NCBI GenBank assembly: GCA_028565635.1 | Contig: JAOXYB010009345.1 | Coordinates: 1-19,989 of the forward strand | Source: Phoronis ovalis | Taxonomy: Eukaryota > Phoronida > Phoronidae | Direction: 5' to 3' | DNA length: 19,989 bases | Shown: piece by piece, positions 10,088-19,989 of the stretch | Layout of the letters: each line of letters starts with the position of its first letter | How positions within the stretch are numbered: position 1 is the stretch's first letter | Translations under genes and position numbers: made by a program | The notes under the pieces: generated by a model | Told to the model about the DNA's origin: nothing | Seen by the model: the letters and a program-made list of their open reading frames with translations, nothing else | The model's database searches: none

Positions 10088-11010
10088 CAATAGTTAGCAG
10101 TGTAAAAAATAAGAAATTATCAAACTTTCCTTATCAACGTTTTGCTAAAAAAATGAAAGCAATCAATTGTTTGTTCATGATTCAAGATACATGTCAAGAA
10201 TATAATGAAGGTGATATCTTAAAATGACACCTGATTATTATATCGTAATAACAAGTTCTAATATTAATGTAGTTATACTTTAATTCATAATGATATATAT
10301 ATCTTTATTTTCATTAAAGTATAAAGACATTATACATTGTATTATTTTGAATCCCTACTGGAAACAGTTTTAAGGATAGCATGAAAGAGCAGCAGAATAT
10401 CGAGAGAAACATGCGGAAGTGAAAAATGTGAACATTGCTAATAAATATTATTTGTTGGTAACTGCATGGGTAATAGGTCTAGCATATATTAAGAAAGTAA
10501 ATAATGATTATATTTCAATGAGGCCTATTAGAGTCTAGTAGATAAAAAAATTCTACAAAAAATAGCGCCAGTTCCTAAACGGTACGTGATGCGTTACAGT
10601 TTGCACGCTATACTTTAACGTTTTACAGTGAACGTATGCGACACGTGAAATATTATAAAACGAAAAAAATGATGTTACGGCGGGACATGAATGATGATGG
10701 AGTTATTTGTTTTTACGTAGATTGTTGAGAATTAAAGGTATAACAATGGAAAACAGACTATTTTGTTGATTGAAAAAAATAGTAGATAGTATTTTTTTGC
10801 ACGCACAAGCTAAAACCATGAAATAATTTCTGCAAGATGCAAATTGTGAAGTGAAATTAAAACTGACAAATCTTTAAAATTTAATTTTTTGTTTTAAAAA
10901 AATAATAAAATTTTTTTAATTCTTTATTCCTTACAAAATAGTAATTATCATAAATTTAATCATTTGTATCAAATGCATTTATAAAATGAGTACATGCATA
11001 GTAATAAGAT
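10088..11010. other. AT-rich intergenic DNA with homopolymer tracts
   Basis: No coding frame or RNA gene is visible. Poly-A/T runs are dense at about 10870-10925. The stretch holds no structure I can name. Confidence 0.5.
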
Positions 11011-11013
11011 TTG

Positions 11014-11335
11014 TTACCCACAACTGATATCGAAACTATCCTGTTCATAAAGCGACCTCCTGTGGCACACCAGCGGTACTAAAGCTGGGATATCAGTGAA
11101 CGAAAATCTTTCCGATGTACAAAATACTCTATATTCTGGAAAGTTTTGCATCGGCACCGGTAGATTCATACGCAAAATAGAAATCCCTGGATTCAATGTA
11201 AAAATTGCGCCAGTGGGAACCAGCAAGTGAATCCGAAATTCTAGATGTGTTTACCCAGTTTACCCTCGCCATTTCTGGATGTGAGTCGATCCCAATCTCG
11301 AAGTTCCATTGAATGAACAGACGTTAAAATAGAAA
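11014..11335 (-). other. Possible decayed coding or mobile-element fragment
   Basis: This is a block of more even base composition. Two overlapping minus-strand frames are open for about 65-70 codons: 11226-11014, starting MLVPTGAIF, and another from about 11330 to 11140 containing HWRNFYIESRDFYFAYES. Two long frames in one short block suggest either a frameshifted relic or chance in a less AT-rich patch. I recognise no protein family. Confidence 0.25.
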
Positions 11336-11652
11336 GACTGACATAGAAACTGTTTAAAATAATTCATTAGCGGTTTAAAAAAAAATCCTATGTGTAGTAA
11401 GTATAATATCTACATACTGCACACAGGCCATTCTATCTAGACTGAATAATATATAATAAGTGTTTATTTCATCTTTAGGCCACCGGTCCTTGGATACAAA
11501 TTTGCACAATACAAATATGGCATTCTGTTTTTACAATTATTATACATATAAGCACAATAAACATTACATTAATAGTGTAATAATTGCTTTCTTATTTTGA
11601 ATGCAAGAAATAGATATTTTGCTAACATGCATAACCTGCATCTCTTTATGCT

Positions 11653-11682
11653 GGGATGACACCGGGATGACACCGGGATGAC
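11653..11682 (+). repeat. 11-bp tandem repeat, about 2.7 units
   Basis: The unit gggatgacacc starts at 11653, 11664 and 11675 with no mismatch until the third copy is cut short. It sits 25 bp before the longer degenerate array and may belong to the same unstable tract. Confidence 0.8.
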
Positions 11683-11705
11683 AATAGAGCATTCAAGTAA
11701 AAAAC

Positions 11706-12040
11706 CCTGACCCTGTGGTAAATAAAGATCACTAAAATATACCCTGTCGAAAATGAAAAAACATGAAAACTATACCCTGTCGTAAATAACTCTCCCGAAA
11801 TAGCTAGATACCCTGTGTAAAATTCACTTGTAAATTATATACCCTACGGTAAATAAATATGGTAAAATGTACGAACCTTAATTTTTTATACCTGTTGTAA
11901 ATACGTTTTCCAAAAAATACATCCTGTAGTAAACGAATATTTTTTGAAAATATACCCTGTAGTAAATATCCAACAAAAAAGTATACCCTGTGCTAAATAA
12001 AGCTTTCAAAAGCGTGAAAAACGTATCCTGTGGTAAATGA
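11706..12040 (+). repeat. Degenerate array: conserved ~16-bp core every ~31-36 bp, about ten units
   Basis: A core close to taccctgtngtaaata recurs with its first A at about 11710, 11741, 11774, 11810, 11841, 11890, 11921, 11954, 11985 and 12025. Spacings are 31, 33, 36, 31, 49, 31, 33, 31 and 40 bp. Between cores the sequence is A-rich and poorly conserved. The minus-strand open frame at 12081-11878 is a by-product: its YYRVYF / YYRMYF repeats are the core read in one frame. An old minisatellite under drift is the plain explanation. No prokaryotic context supports a CRISPR reading. Confidence 0.75.
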
Positions 12041-12185
12041 GGGAGCTGAAAAAGGGGGCCTATTGCGCGGCACATATACATAGAGACTTTGAATGACAGT
12101 ACCCCCCGGGTATGTGCATATGGGACTCGTGTTTGTACTGTGTTTCTAAGGTGTATTGGTAGAATTAAAGTACTGTAACCGTCTA

Positions 12186-12545
12186 TCCGCGCTCATACCA
12201 TATTTTTATCGAAGTGAATTCATGTTTGAAAAATCTTATGAATAAAAGCCAATATTCAACTTTGAATTTGCCTTACAAGTTTCATTTATGTCTTAATATT
12301 TATAAAAGGATATGTATGCAGCTTTAATAAAATCTGTGAGTTTATTTATTTTTAATTTGAGATGTCATATTGTCGATCGATTTTTTAAATTACAATCTTG
12401 TGATTAAAAGCCACAACTCGACCTAGCAGTCTAATTACACGTTTCATTTACGTCTTAACATTTACAAAAAGATGTTTATGTACGTTTTAATACAAAAAAT
12501 TAATGTAATATGACATGTCACATACTATCGATCAATCATTTGTTA
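12186..12545 (+). repeat. Tandem duplication, about 160-bp unit, just over two copies
   Basis: The stretch from about 12235 aligns with the stretch from about 12397. Shared blocks are taaaagcca, (a/c)gtttcattta-gtcttaa-attta-aaa, (c)ttttaata and catatt/catact-tcgatc. Part of a preceding unit is visible before 12235. Identity is roughly 70% by eye. Both copies are non-coding. Confidence 0.6.
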
Positions 12546-12811
12546 TTTTGTACTTTTGTTATTATCTTCTGTTATATACTTACAATTTTGTATATTTTAT
12601 AAACAAATAATCACTATTTAATTAAACTGACATATATGCCCCAGTGTGAAGCTTATTGTGGGTTGATGATTTTTTTCCAAATATTTGTAAATTCTCGTGT
12701 CAGTTTGGCATGTCAGTTTATACTATTATTTTGCTATAGTTTTCTTCTTTATTGTATGACAAGTAAGATCAAACCCCTATTTCTCTACAGCATTACTCAG
12801 CCTGAAGTTGC

Positions 12812-13657
12812 CTATGAAATAACGTAACGTTATTTGGCATATAGACGTTAATTGAGGGGGCACAGAACACTAACGGATGGATGAATGAACTGTCACCTGT
12901 AATTAGTATTTATGTTACAAAATACCCTAATTTTAATTTCAAGTTACCATGGCGATAAAAGTGAAGTATGCTAAAGTATGGACAGACCACATGTTCAATT
13001 CAAAACTGAGAACGGAGTACACTCAATCTAAATCGCTGTGCAGCTAGATATAATATATAAGCATAATATATTGTGGTGATTTTACTCAACAAAAGCAATC
13101 ATAATAAATTGAGGCAAAAGAACATGGCATAAGGGTTAATTAACTGTGTAAACTAATTTGTTTATTTTGTATTTAGTTCTAAGTTGATTACGCCCTGTTA
13201 CTGTAATTACATGTTCGTCATTGAATTTCCAGGTGCGGAATCTATATTAGCGTCTTAGCTTCAAGTGATTGTCAGTTGTACAAACTGTCGTTGTCTGTTG
13301 AGGATACCTCTTGCCCATAACAAGGTATGTATAATGATTACCATATTCGGGTACTATTTACGCCATTAAGTTCATACTTTTACTTGTTATTATGTGTTAT
13401 CATGCAATACTAATACAAGTTCTAATAATATGCCCAATCTGGAGTCAGATATTTGGCCTATTGTTAAGGATATGCCGCTGCTAGATAATATCCCCGGGGA
13501 TAATATAGCAGAACGATTTTAATAAAATTCACAACATATATAGTTCACTTGTAATGAAATGTATATAACCTTTAATTATTTCTACCAAATACTGTCTTTT
13601 TACATGGCACTTATTTTGCAATTACAGAGTCCACTGAAACGTTACGTTATTTCATAG
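12812..13657. repeat. 20-bp inverted-repeat pair, possible small DNA transposon
   Basis: The 20-mer ctatgaaataacgtaacgtt at 12812-12831 is exactly inverted at 13638-13657, 846 bp end to end. The left copy is part of a 17-bp palindrome, aataacgtaacgttatt. The interior has no transposase-like frame, so a non-autonomous element is the obvious reading. I find no clear target-site duplication flanking the pair. Confidence 0.45.
13478..13511. repeat. Imperfect 34-bp palindrome centred on CCCCGGGG
   Basis: The perfect core is tatccccggggata (13489-13502). The arms extend it as ctgcta...tatcccc against the reverse complement of ggggata...tagcag, with a two-base length difference. It could form a hairpin and lies inside the inverted-repeat pair at 12812-13657. 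Confidence 0.6.
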
Positions 13658-14490
13658 AGATATACTTTGCGAATTTTATGGAAATACCGAAGGCTAATTT
13701 TCAATCAAATCGGAATGTTTTTTGATACCATCTAGAAAAATATTTAAAATTACATAAAATTACGTCTCTAGCCATGTAATGCTTATAACGAAATTACCCA
13801 TGACAAGAAGCGTGGTTTGTTGTAGGAGTAAACTTTAATATACGTTTGTGTCTGATCAGTCTCATTAAATCCTTCTGTTAGTGTTCTGTACCTTCTAAAC
13901 TATTAACGGTTTGGTTTATGCAGACTAGATAATAAAAATTTTGTTTGAGAAGATACGTCAAAGTTCTAGATATTAGGGAAAGGATGATTGGTTCTGTCAT
14001 GATGGATTTTACGAGGATATATCTTTTAAATTGTGAACAAATTCCTTTTGTCCGTGATTTTTCTATCACACTATTGTTTAATTTTTGAAACCGCATTCAC
14101 TATCCTACATGTGAAAACCTATGGTCTATTTGTTGCTCGTTGTGTAAGTAAGTAGAAGCTGTCATATACATGTTAATTCCCACCTGACACGGCCCAGTAG
14201 TCATAGAGAGTGGTTTGAAATTCATAGTTTTATTGAACCTAAATTTTAGTTTAGATTAATATTTTTTATTGCGAAAACACCTAATAGAAATTTTTATAAA
14301 TATTCATTTGCAATTCCGTTTTACATGTTTATAGTAGTTGGTTTATCTCTATAAACAGGAACTAAATTCGAAAAAATACAACTATTTTGATGTTTTCAGT
14401 TACAAAAGGAATGCAAGCGTTATTAATACAAAATTAATTGCTATATGATCATGTAGCCGTAAGTAAGTTGAACTGGAATAACAGCGAAAG
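13658..14490. other. Intergenic DNA upstream of the receptor gene
   Basis: I see no gene. The minus-strand open frame at 14096-13878 has no recognisable domain or conserved block. Confidence 0.5.
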
Positions 14491-14491
14491 A

Positions 14492-14500
14492 TATATAAGG
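14492..14500 (+). promoter_or_regulatory. Probable TATA box of the CUB/CTLD/LDLa gene
   Basis: TATATAAGG is followed by a GC-richer stretch (ggctcggaagcagg), the usual look of a TATA core promoter. Transcription would start near 14520-14525, about 265 bp before the ATG. There is also a good splice acceptor (ttttttcag ending 14617), so the 5' UTR may be spliced from elsewhere instead. Confidence 0.4.
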
Positions 14501-14522
14501 GGCTCGGAAGCAGGACGTGTCT

Positions 14523-14711
14523 ATGGGAAAAAACGTCATACAATTACCTGACGGTAAAGACGTTTATATCTGTAATAGTAAAGATTGCTTAATAAACAAA
14601 AACATTGCTTTTTTCAGAGCCAAAAGATTCATTAAAATTCGTGAGTTTTTTCAACTATATTCCTGCTGTGAAATGAAATTTAATGACCGTTTAGTAGTGG
14701 AGATTATTTAA
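14523..14711 (+). CDS. Upstream open reading frame in the receptor 5' leader (62 codons)
   Basis: The ATG at 14523 falls at the predicted transcription start and ends at TAA 14709-14711, 76 bp before the main ATG. The product (MGKNVIQLPDGKDVYICN...) has no recognised domain. An internal acceptor-like site ending at 14617 means it may be partly removed by splicing. If retained it could dampen translation of the main frame. Coding status is doubtful. Confidence 0.25.
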   Translation: MGKNVIQLPDGKDVYICNSKDCLINKNIAFFRAKRFIKIREFFQLYSCCEMKFNDRLVVEII

Positions 14712-14787
14712 AATGAGACAAACAAGTTTTAAGTGAACAATAGCTCTGTGAACTTTAACATAGTCAGTGCGTAATCTACAATCAACA

Positions 14788-17700
14788 ATGAAGAGTTATC
14801 TTATTCCCATCACACTGGGACTACTTTATAGTATTTCAATGCCATATTTAGAAGTGGTCGCTAAAGATGTAATTTACTTTAGCACTCAAGATGACTTTGC
14901 AGTGCAGCGCTCTTGGACAGTCGTACCAGACAGCAGTCATGGTATAAAACTATTCTTATGGAACTACGATATTCCGTATTCAAAGAACTGTACAGACTGT
15001 TACTTGCAATTGAATTTAGATCATGCGCCTGAAGGCATAATACCGTTGTCTTTACCTTTTTGTAATGACGAAAGTTCTACGTCAAGCAGGTCATTACCCA
15101 TGACGTGGATTACACGTGATGATATTATTACTGTAGAATATTTCTGCAAAGAAAATGTTACTTTAACACAAGAGTGGCATCCTGGCAGATCATTGACTTT
15201 TCTTTTGTCCTATGCCAATCCAGTGCCCAGTAATTATACATGCAAGCCAGTTCTATGGGACGAAGACTTCAAGACTTGGAATTTCAGTGCTATAATCCAT
15301 ACTCGAGGTGATACCCCGGTTACATGTTCGTGGGAAATCCACGCACAAGCAGAGAGTAATTCATTAGCGGTTTCGTTTCAGCACTTTAATTTACTGTCAA
15401 CCATGAATTGCGAATATGATTATATACAAATTGAGGATAACAATGAAACATTTGCCGAATCAGGAAGAATTTGCGTTTACCATACAAATATGCCTATAAA
15501 CATTATATCTAAAGGCCCAGTTGTTAACGTAACGTTATATGTCTCCAATGATACCGAATCGAGTGTGGATGCAGTATACGGATTGGTTGGAATTGTTAAA
15601 GAAATTATTCTTGATCTAGAAAAAAAGGTTGAGGGAGTAATTTTTCGTTCTGGGATGGAAGGGCGTATCAAGTGCAACAGTAGTTCGCCCCCTTCGTTTG
15701 TTTTTGGAAATTCTATAAACATATATATCTGGGAATTACGTGTTCTACCTGGACTGCAAATATCAATCTCATTGAATGCTGAAGGATTTCAATCAGATGG
15801 AAATGTTGTTGTTTTGTCTGTTATAGATAAACTGAACAATCGTAAACAGTTAATTGATATTACAAAGAAGATAAACCAGCCGTTGACATTTAATACATTT
15901 CACTTAGAAATAATGCTGAACATCACCAAAAGCTTGAGTGGATTCCATCTTGAAATATTTTACTCGGCATTGTCTGGTATAACTTCAAATGTTTTAGTAA
16001 GCACACGCTCGTTTCCTACAACGACAAGTGTAAATCAAGTAGTACCACAGCAAGATGCATCACAAATTGTTTGGAAAATGAAAGCATTTGATCGAAATCA
16101 TTATTTACGATTTGAAGTTAGTAAGTTAGTAGGGTTACCAGTATCATCCGCCAACTGCATTAACTCTGGTTTATACGTATACGATGGCGAAGACATTGAA
16201 GTGTCAAAGTTATATGGTCCGTTTTGTGATGACAATTTCCCAGTGCCTCATTTCACAAGTTCTAGTAGCTACCTAATTATAGTGTATTATTTCGCAAATA
16301 ATCCACACCAAGGTACAGAATTCAAAGTTACTGAGGACACTTGTAAAGGTGTCACACTGGGAGAGAATCTTAGTCCTGAAGAAATTACCAGACCTGCTTG
16401 CTATAATATGCAATATTTATCTCCTGCTTATACATACATGTATGTTAATGTATACACTGCACGCGAGATAACGTTTAAAGTGAATTCGCTTTTACCCGTG
16501 CAGCTATTAAATGAAATGTCGTGTGTTGAAGCTTCCGGAAATAAATGCATTCAATATTTACTTTTTTACAATCTTTATTATGAAGTGTTTTGTCCTTATT
16601 TGGATAGCCCAATTCCCTGGTTGGACATTCCAATTCCTTCTGTAGGATTCGGCGCTCAGTTATCACCAGGTTCAGAAATTTCGTTACGATTAAGGTCGTC
16701 CTGTACCGCATCGCCAGTAAGTGTGACGGCAAAACTGGTATTTGGCAATCTTGCACATTTGGACTTATCAAATTGCAATAGGTATGATAACTGTGCCAAA
16801 TCATATGAAAGCAATGGGAGACGCTGTGGACTGCTCGCATCATCGAACACGAATTGTGAGTATAAAATAGGAATGTATGATGGGACGTTGACTACCAAAA
16901 TGCAAAGCTACGGGTTCCAACACTTCATTTTACAAGTTCATCGTAACGGGGTATACGATTTCGATACCGGTGTTACTATGACAGAGACGGTTTATACAAA
17001 GCATATTCAGTTTTCTCACGAACATGTGTTGAGATACCTTTGTGACGATCAAATCGAAGAAAATTTTCCTCAAGTCTATCGTTATCCAACCATAGCATCC
17101 GATGAGGTAACTATCAAAATGAAATCTAGTCGGCTGACCGTCGAATTTCAACTTGTGCAGTTAGAGAATCCGGTAAAAAATAATACCAGTTGTCAACACT
17201 TGGAGGATGATCACTTTTTTAACGGCTACTGTTACAGGTATTATCTTCATGTTCATGAACTAAAAGGAGCAATAAATCAAGACGACACTGCTACATGGAA
17301 CGATGCTGAAAGGGAATGTAAACAAAATGGTGGTCAACTTATTAATATTTTGTCTGAGGACGAAGAACAGTTTGTAATGGACATGCTTAGCACTCACTGG
17401 ACTAGAAGAGCATACGGCGATGGGTTGTATGTAGCAGTGTTCATTGGACTGAAGGAAAACGGGGTTAGTAAATTGACATGTCTTAGTAATAGGAATGCAC
17501 TTAGAAATAAATGCATAATCGCCAACAAGGTAATCATATAGTAGTCTAGGCAATATGGATATATAATTGAAACAAGAAAAAGGATAGTAAACCATATAGA
17601 AAATCATGGGAAATTTGATCTTTCGATTGAAATCCCCGACATCTAAAACTACTTTTTGTTTCTTTTGTTGTAGTTTGGGGATCTGCGGTGGACGGATGGA

Positions 17701-19989
17701 AATCCTTTAACATACACAAAATGGTACCATCCATCCCGGAAAAGTGAAATGTACACAGAAGAAATACTACAAGGAGTAGCAAATGATTTACTTGATGTAA
17801 TATCTCCTAATGATATTCAACCTGTAAGAGACGAAGCCTCACAATGCACAGTTATGATAGTAAAAAACCCATTCATTGGTGGTCGTTGGGCTAAAATTCC
17901 TTGCGATTTTCCTTTAAGTTCTGCTAGTTATATTTGCAAGGTGCCAGCGGCTACAAAGAGCTCTTACGTAACAGAACAAGCAAAAGAGTTTATTAACGAT
18001 GAAACCAAAAAGCAGGTAAAGGTTGGTACTTTCAAATGTCCATCTAAATGGACGTATTATGCCAATAAATGTTATCTATTGATAACTAGTGAAAAAGATA
18101 TTGACGTGCCATTAATGTATTCCAATGCGTCTGACCTTTGTAGCGATTATGATGGGCACCTTGCAATTGTATCAGGCGATAATTTAGTGGACGCTATAAG
18201 TATGCTTCAACTATGGAGACACCGCCCAGAGTATGGAAAAGTTCTAATAGAAAAATCCAACGATGTATGTCAGGAATTAGTTGGAACTTATCCAAATTTT
18301 GATTTTATAAATGCCGAAAATAAGCTTTTGTTAAAATGTCAAGAAATGACATGGGAGATACATCAAACGTCTTGCAACAATTCTGATTTTTATTGGGGAC
18401 CGTTTTCTCGAAACGTAAACTCTTATCTAACACCAATAAACGTATTATGCGTGAGGGAACTTGATGATATGACTCCGTCGTGTTCCGATGTCCAGTTTGA
18501 TTGTGCTGATGGGAGTTGCATTTATAATGGTTGGGTTTGTGATGGACACAAAGACTGTGCTCAAGGCGAAGACGAAGAACAGTGTGAGAACGACTGTGGA
18601 GGTTTATATTTTAGGTGAATATATATGTGTGTATATATATATACATATAATCATTTAGGAACATGATATCGTTGCCGTTCTTATCTGTCAATCAAAGACG
18701 GTAAGTAATACAATAATTTTCAAAGGCAATGAACATTTCCATTTTAACACTTTAATAATACATATTTTAGCTCCAAAATTTCCGTTTTAATTACTGATTA
18801 TTTAAGAATCTGATATGTTTAACTAAAAATGTAAATCTCAATATTTCTTATGTCAGCAGCTATCTTGAATTTTCAAAAATATTTAGATTTAATATCTTTA
18901 TCTTTTCGTTTAAAGTTACTCATAATTTAACCGTTAATACATACATACTTGTCCATGCGCATATTTAATATTTGCATAAAAAATATACAGGTATTTTTAA
19001 TTGGCTTGTTTTCAGAGAACTCCGATAGTGACATAATTTTCAGTTACTATTAGTTTCCTAACAGATACTAGATAAAAAATGGAATTTTAACTCGTGAAAA
19101 CAGAAAATAACCTTCAAAACAGCTATATTGAAGTCATACCTATTGGAAAAGAGCACATTTGGAAGTTTACAAATAGAGTTTCCTGCAAAAAAAAAGGTTT
19201 AAAATTCTGGATTGGAATTTAACTTGGCTAAACAATAACTTTGGGAATTCTCACCCGGTGGATTTTGTAATTTGTCTGTGAATCCAACTTGCCGGATAGC
19301 TGTTTTGCTGTGTAAAAGTAATACCTAGATTCTCAAAAAATTTTTAGGAAACAATGGGTATTTGAAAGATTTAGAACGGATTTACAATTAACTGATATCT
19401 ACCTCGTTTTCACTAAGTTTTGTAGAATATTTGCCTTTCCTGAAATAATGGAAAGATTTGATTCTTTATCTGTGATGAAACGAATATCAGTTCTTTATAA
19501 TAATATTCCACTTTGTAGGTGCAAAAGCGGTGAGTGTGTGCCTGCATCCGGATACTGTAACTTCGTGCCTCAGTGTTCAGATGGTTCAGACGAAAGAAAT
19601 TGCATATACCCAAACTGCACAGATAATGAGTTCCATTGTGGAAACGGAAAATGCATAAATCTTAATAAAACATGTGACTTTGTAGACGATTGTTCAAACT
19701 CATCAGACGAATCTGAAGAGCAGTGTAACTGGGCTGACACTTGTGAAAAAAGAGGCGGCTTTGCTTGTTATGACAATCAGTGTCTGCCCGGAAGCGTGAA
19801 GCACAATATAAGAATGGATTGTAAAGGAAAAACACAAGAAGATGAAAAATATAATGTCCAGGACTATAAAAAGGGAAGCGTAAGTCCTAGTGTTCTGACT
19901 GCATGGATTGAAGTAATAAAAAGTCCTTTCTGTGCGAACGCGGGTGCTTTGAAAAGTCGATGTCATACAAATCAGCCAGCATGTTTTGA
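14788..19989 (+). CDS. Secreted/receptor protein: CUB-like array, two C-type lectin domains, four or more LDLa modules; 3' end outside window
   Basis: Exons: 14788-17463, 17674-18614, and 19519 to the window edge. Phases (0, then 2) keep one frame for 1362 residues. ATG 14788 follows an in-frame TAG at 14761, and residues 1-25 form a signal peptide. Residues ~26-790 are CUB-like; the clearest module is ~152-270 with C152, C180, C208 ([11 protein letters not shown]) and C229. The others are too diverged to count firmly. CTLD1 spans 802-981 with an N-terminal pair C802/C815, then C844, [12 protein letters not shown] (898-909), C950, GRWAKIPC (to C969) and C980. CTLD2 is ~1014-1151. LDLa modules are 1162-1196, 1200-1234 (interrupted by the second intron), 1239-1275, and a degenerate one from C1281. 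Many Asn-X-Ser/Thr sequons point to a glycosylated ectodomain. No membrane segment lies in the window. Similar LDLa-rich ectodomains occur on GRL101-like receptors of molluscs, but nothing here shows whether a 7TM follows. Ligand unknown. Confidence 0.9.
18615..19518 (+). other. Receptor intron 2 with a short AT/GT microsatellite
   Basis: The donor GTGAAT splits the Arg codon within the second LDLa module; the acceptor is ctttgtag ending at 19518. Just after the donor, about 18619-18650 is an (AT)n/(GT)n run. The rest is AT-rich with no gene. The acceptor is confirmed by the restored LDLa cysteine pattern [13 protein letters not shown]. Confidence 0.8.

Noticed and set aside
11706-12040. CRISPR array (regular cores with variable spacers)
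   Set aside because: Cores are degenerate, spacer lengths vary from short to about 33 bp, and the setting is an intron-bearing animal genome without cas genes.
17464-17541. In-frame continuation of the receptor past the first lectin half to a stop at 17541
   Set aside because: It is an intron read-through. Splicing 17463 to 17674 restores the WTDG...W lectin motif in phase 0.
15477-17607. Minus-strand frames of 73-122 codons across the receptor exon
   Set aside because: They are antisense to one continuous plus-strand coding exon with signal peptide and domain order; cysteine-rich content is coincidental.
1-19989. tRNA, rRNA or other structured RNA genes
   Set aside because: I looked for T-loop and B-box-like words and rRNA-like blocks on both strands and saw none; a dedicated covariance search was not possible.

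Overview
The window looks like nuclear DNA from an invertebrate animal. It is strongly AT-rich and its genes are split by introns with GT/AG borders whose codon phases match exactly. Repeat debris fills the gaps. The gene content (aminopeptidase P1, an SLC46-type transporter, a secreted/receptor protein with CUB-like, C-type lectin and LDL-receptor class A modules) would suit a lophotrochozoan such as a mollusc. That placement is inference from gene style, not something the sequence proves.

Layout. Positions 123-2378 (+) hold the last six coding exons of cytosolic Xaa-Pro aminopeptidase 1 (XPNPEP1); the upstream exons lie outside the window. Convergent to it, on the minus strand, is a complete SLC46/PCFT-like major facilitator transporter. 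I reconstructed it from five exons: 9370-8539, 8022-7780, 6843-6760, 6035-5879 and 5235-5094, giving 485 aa. A second, diverged copy of its terminal exon sits at 2939-2795, has the same splice phase, and keeps an open frame. It could serve as an alternative last exon, which would bring the transporter transcript tail-to-tail against the XPNPEP1 3' UTR.

From about 9.4 to 14.5 kb I see no convincing gene. This stretch holds two less AT-rich islands of unknown nature, a degenerate array with a conserved core about every 31-36 bp (11.7-12.04 kb), a two-copy ~160 bp tandem duplication (12.2-12.55 kb), a 20-bp inverted-repeat pair (12.81 and 13.64 kb) and a strong palindrome (13.5 kb).

From 14788 to the right edge (+) is the 5' part of a large secreted or membrane-receptor gene. 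It has a signal peptide, then a roughly 780-residue CUB-like region carried on a single 2676-bp coding exon, two divergent C-type lectin domains, and at least four LDL-receptor class A modules. It runs off the window after 1362 residues. A TATA box and a 62-codon upstream ORF precede it.

The three genes do not form an operon or an obvious shared pathway. The points most worth follow-up are the duplicated SLC46 terminal exon, the receptor's domain architecture, and the array at 11.7-12.04 kb.
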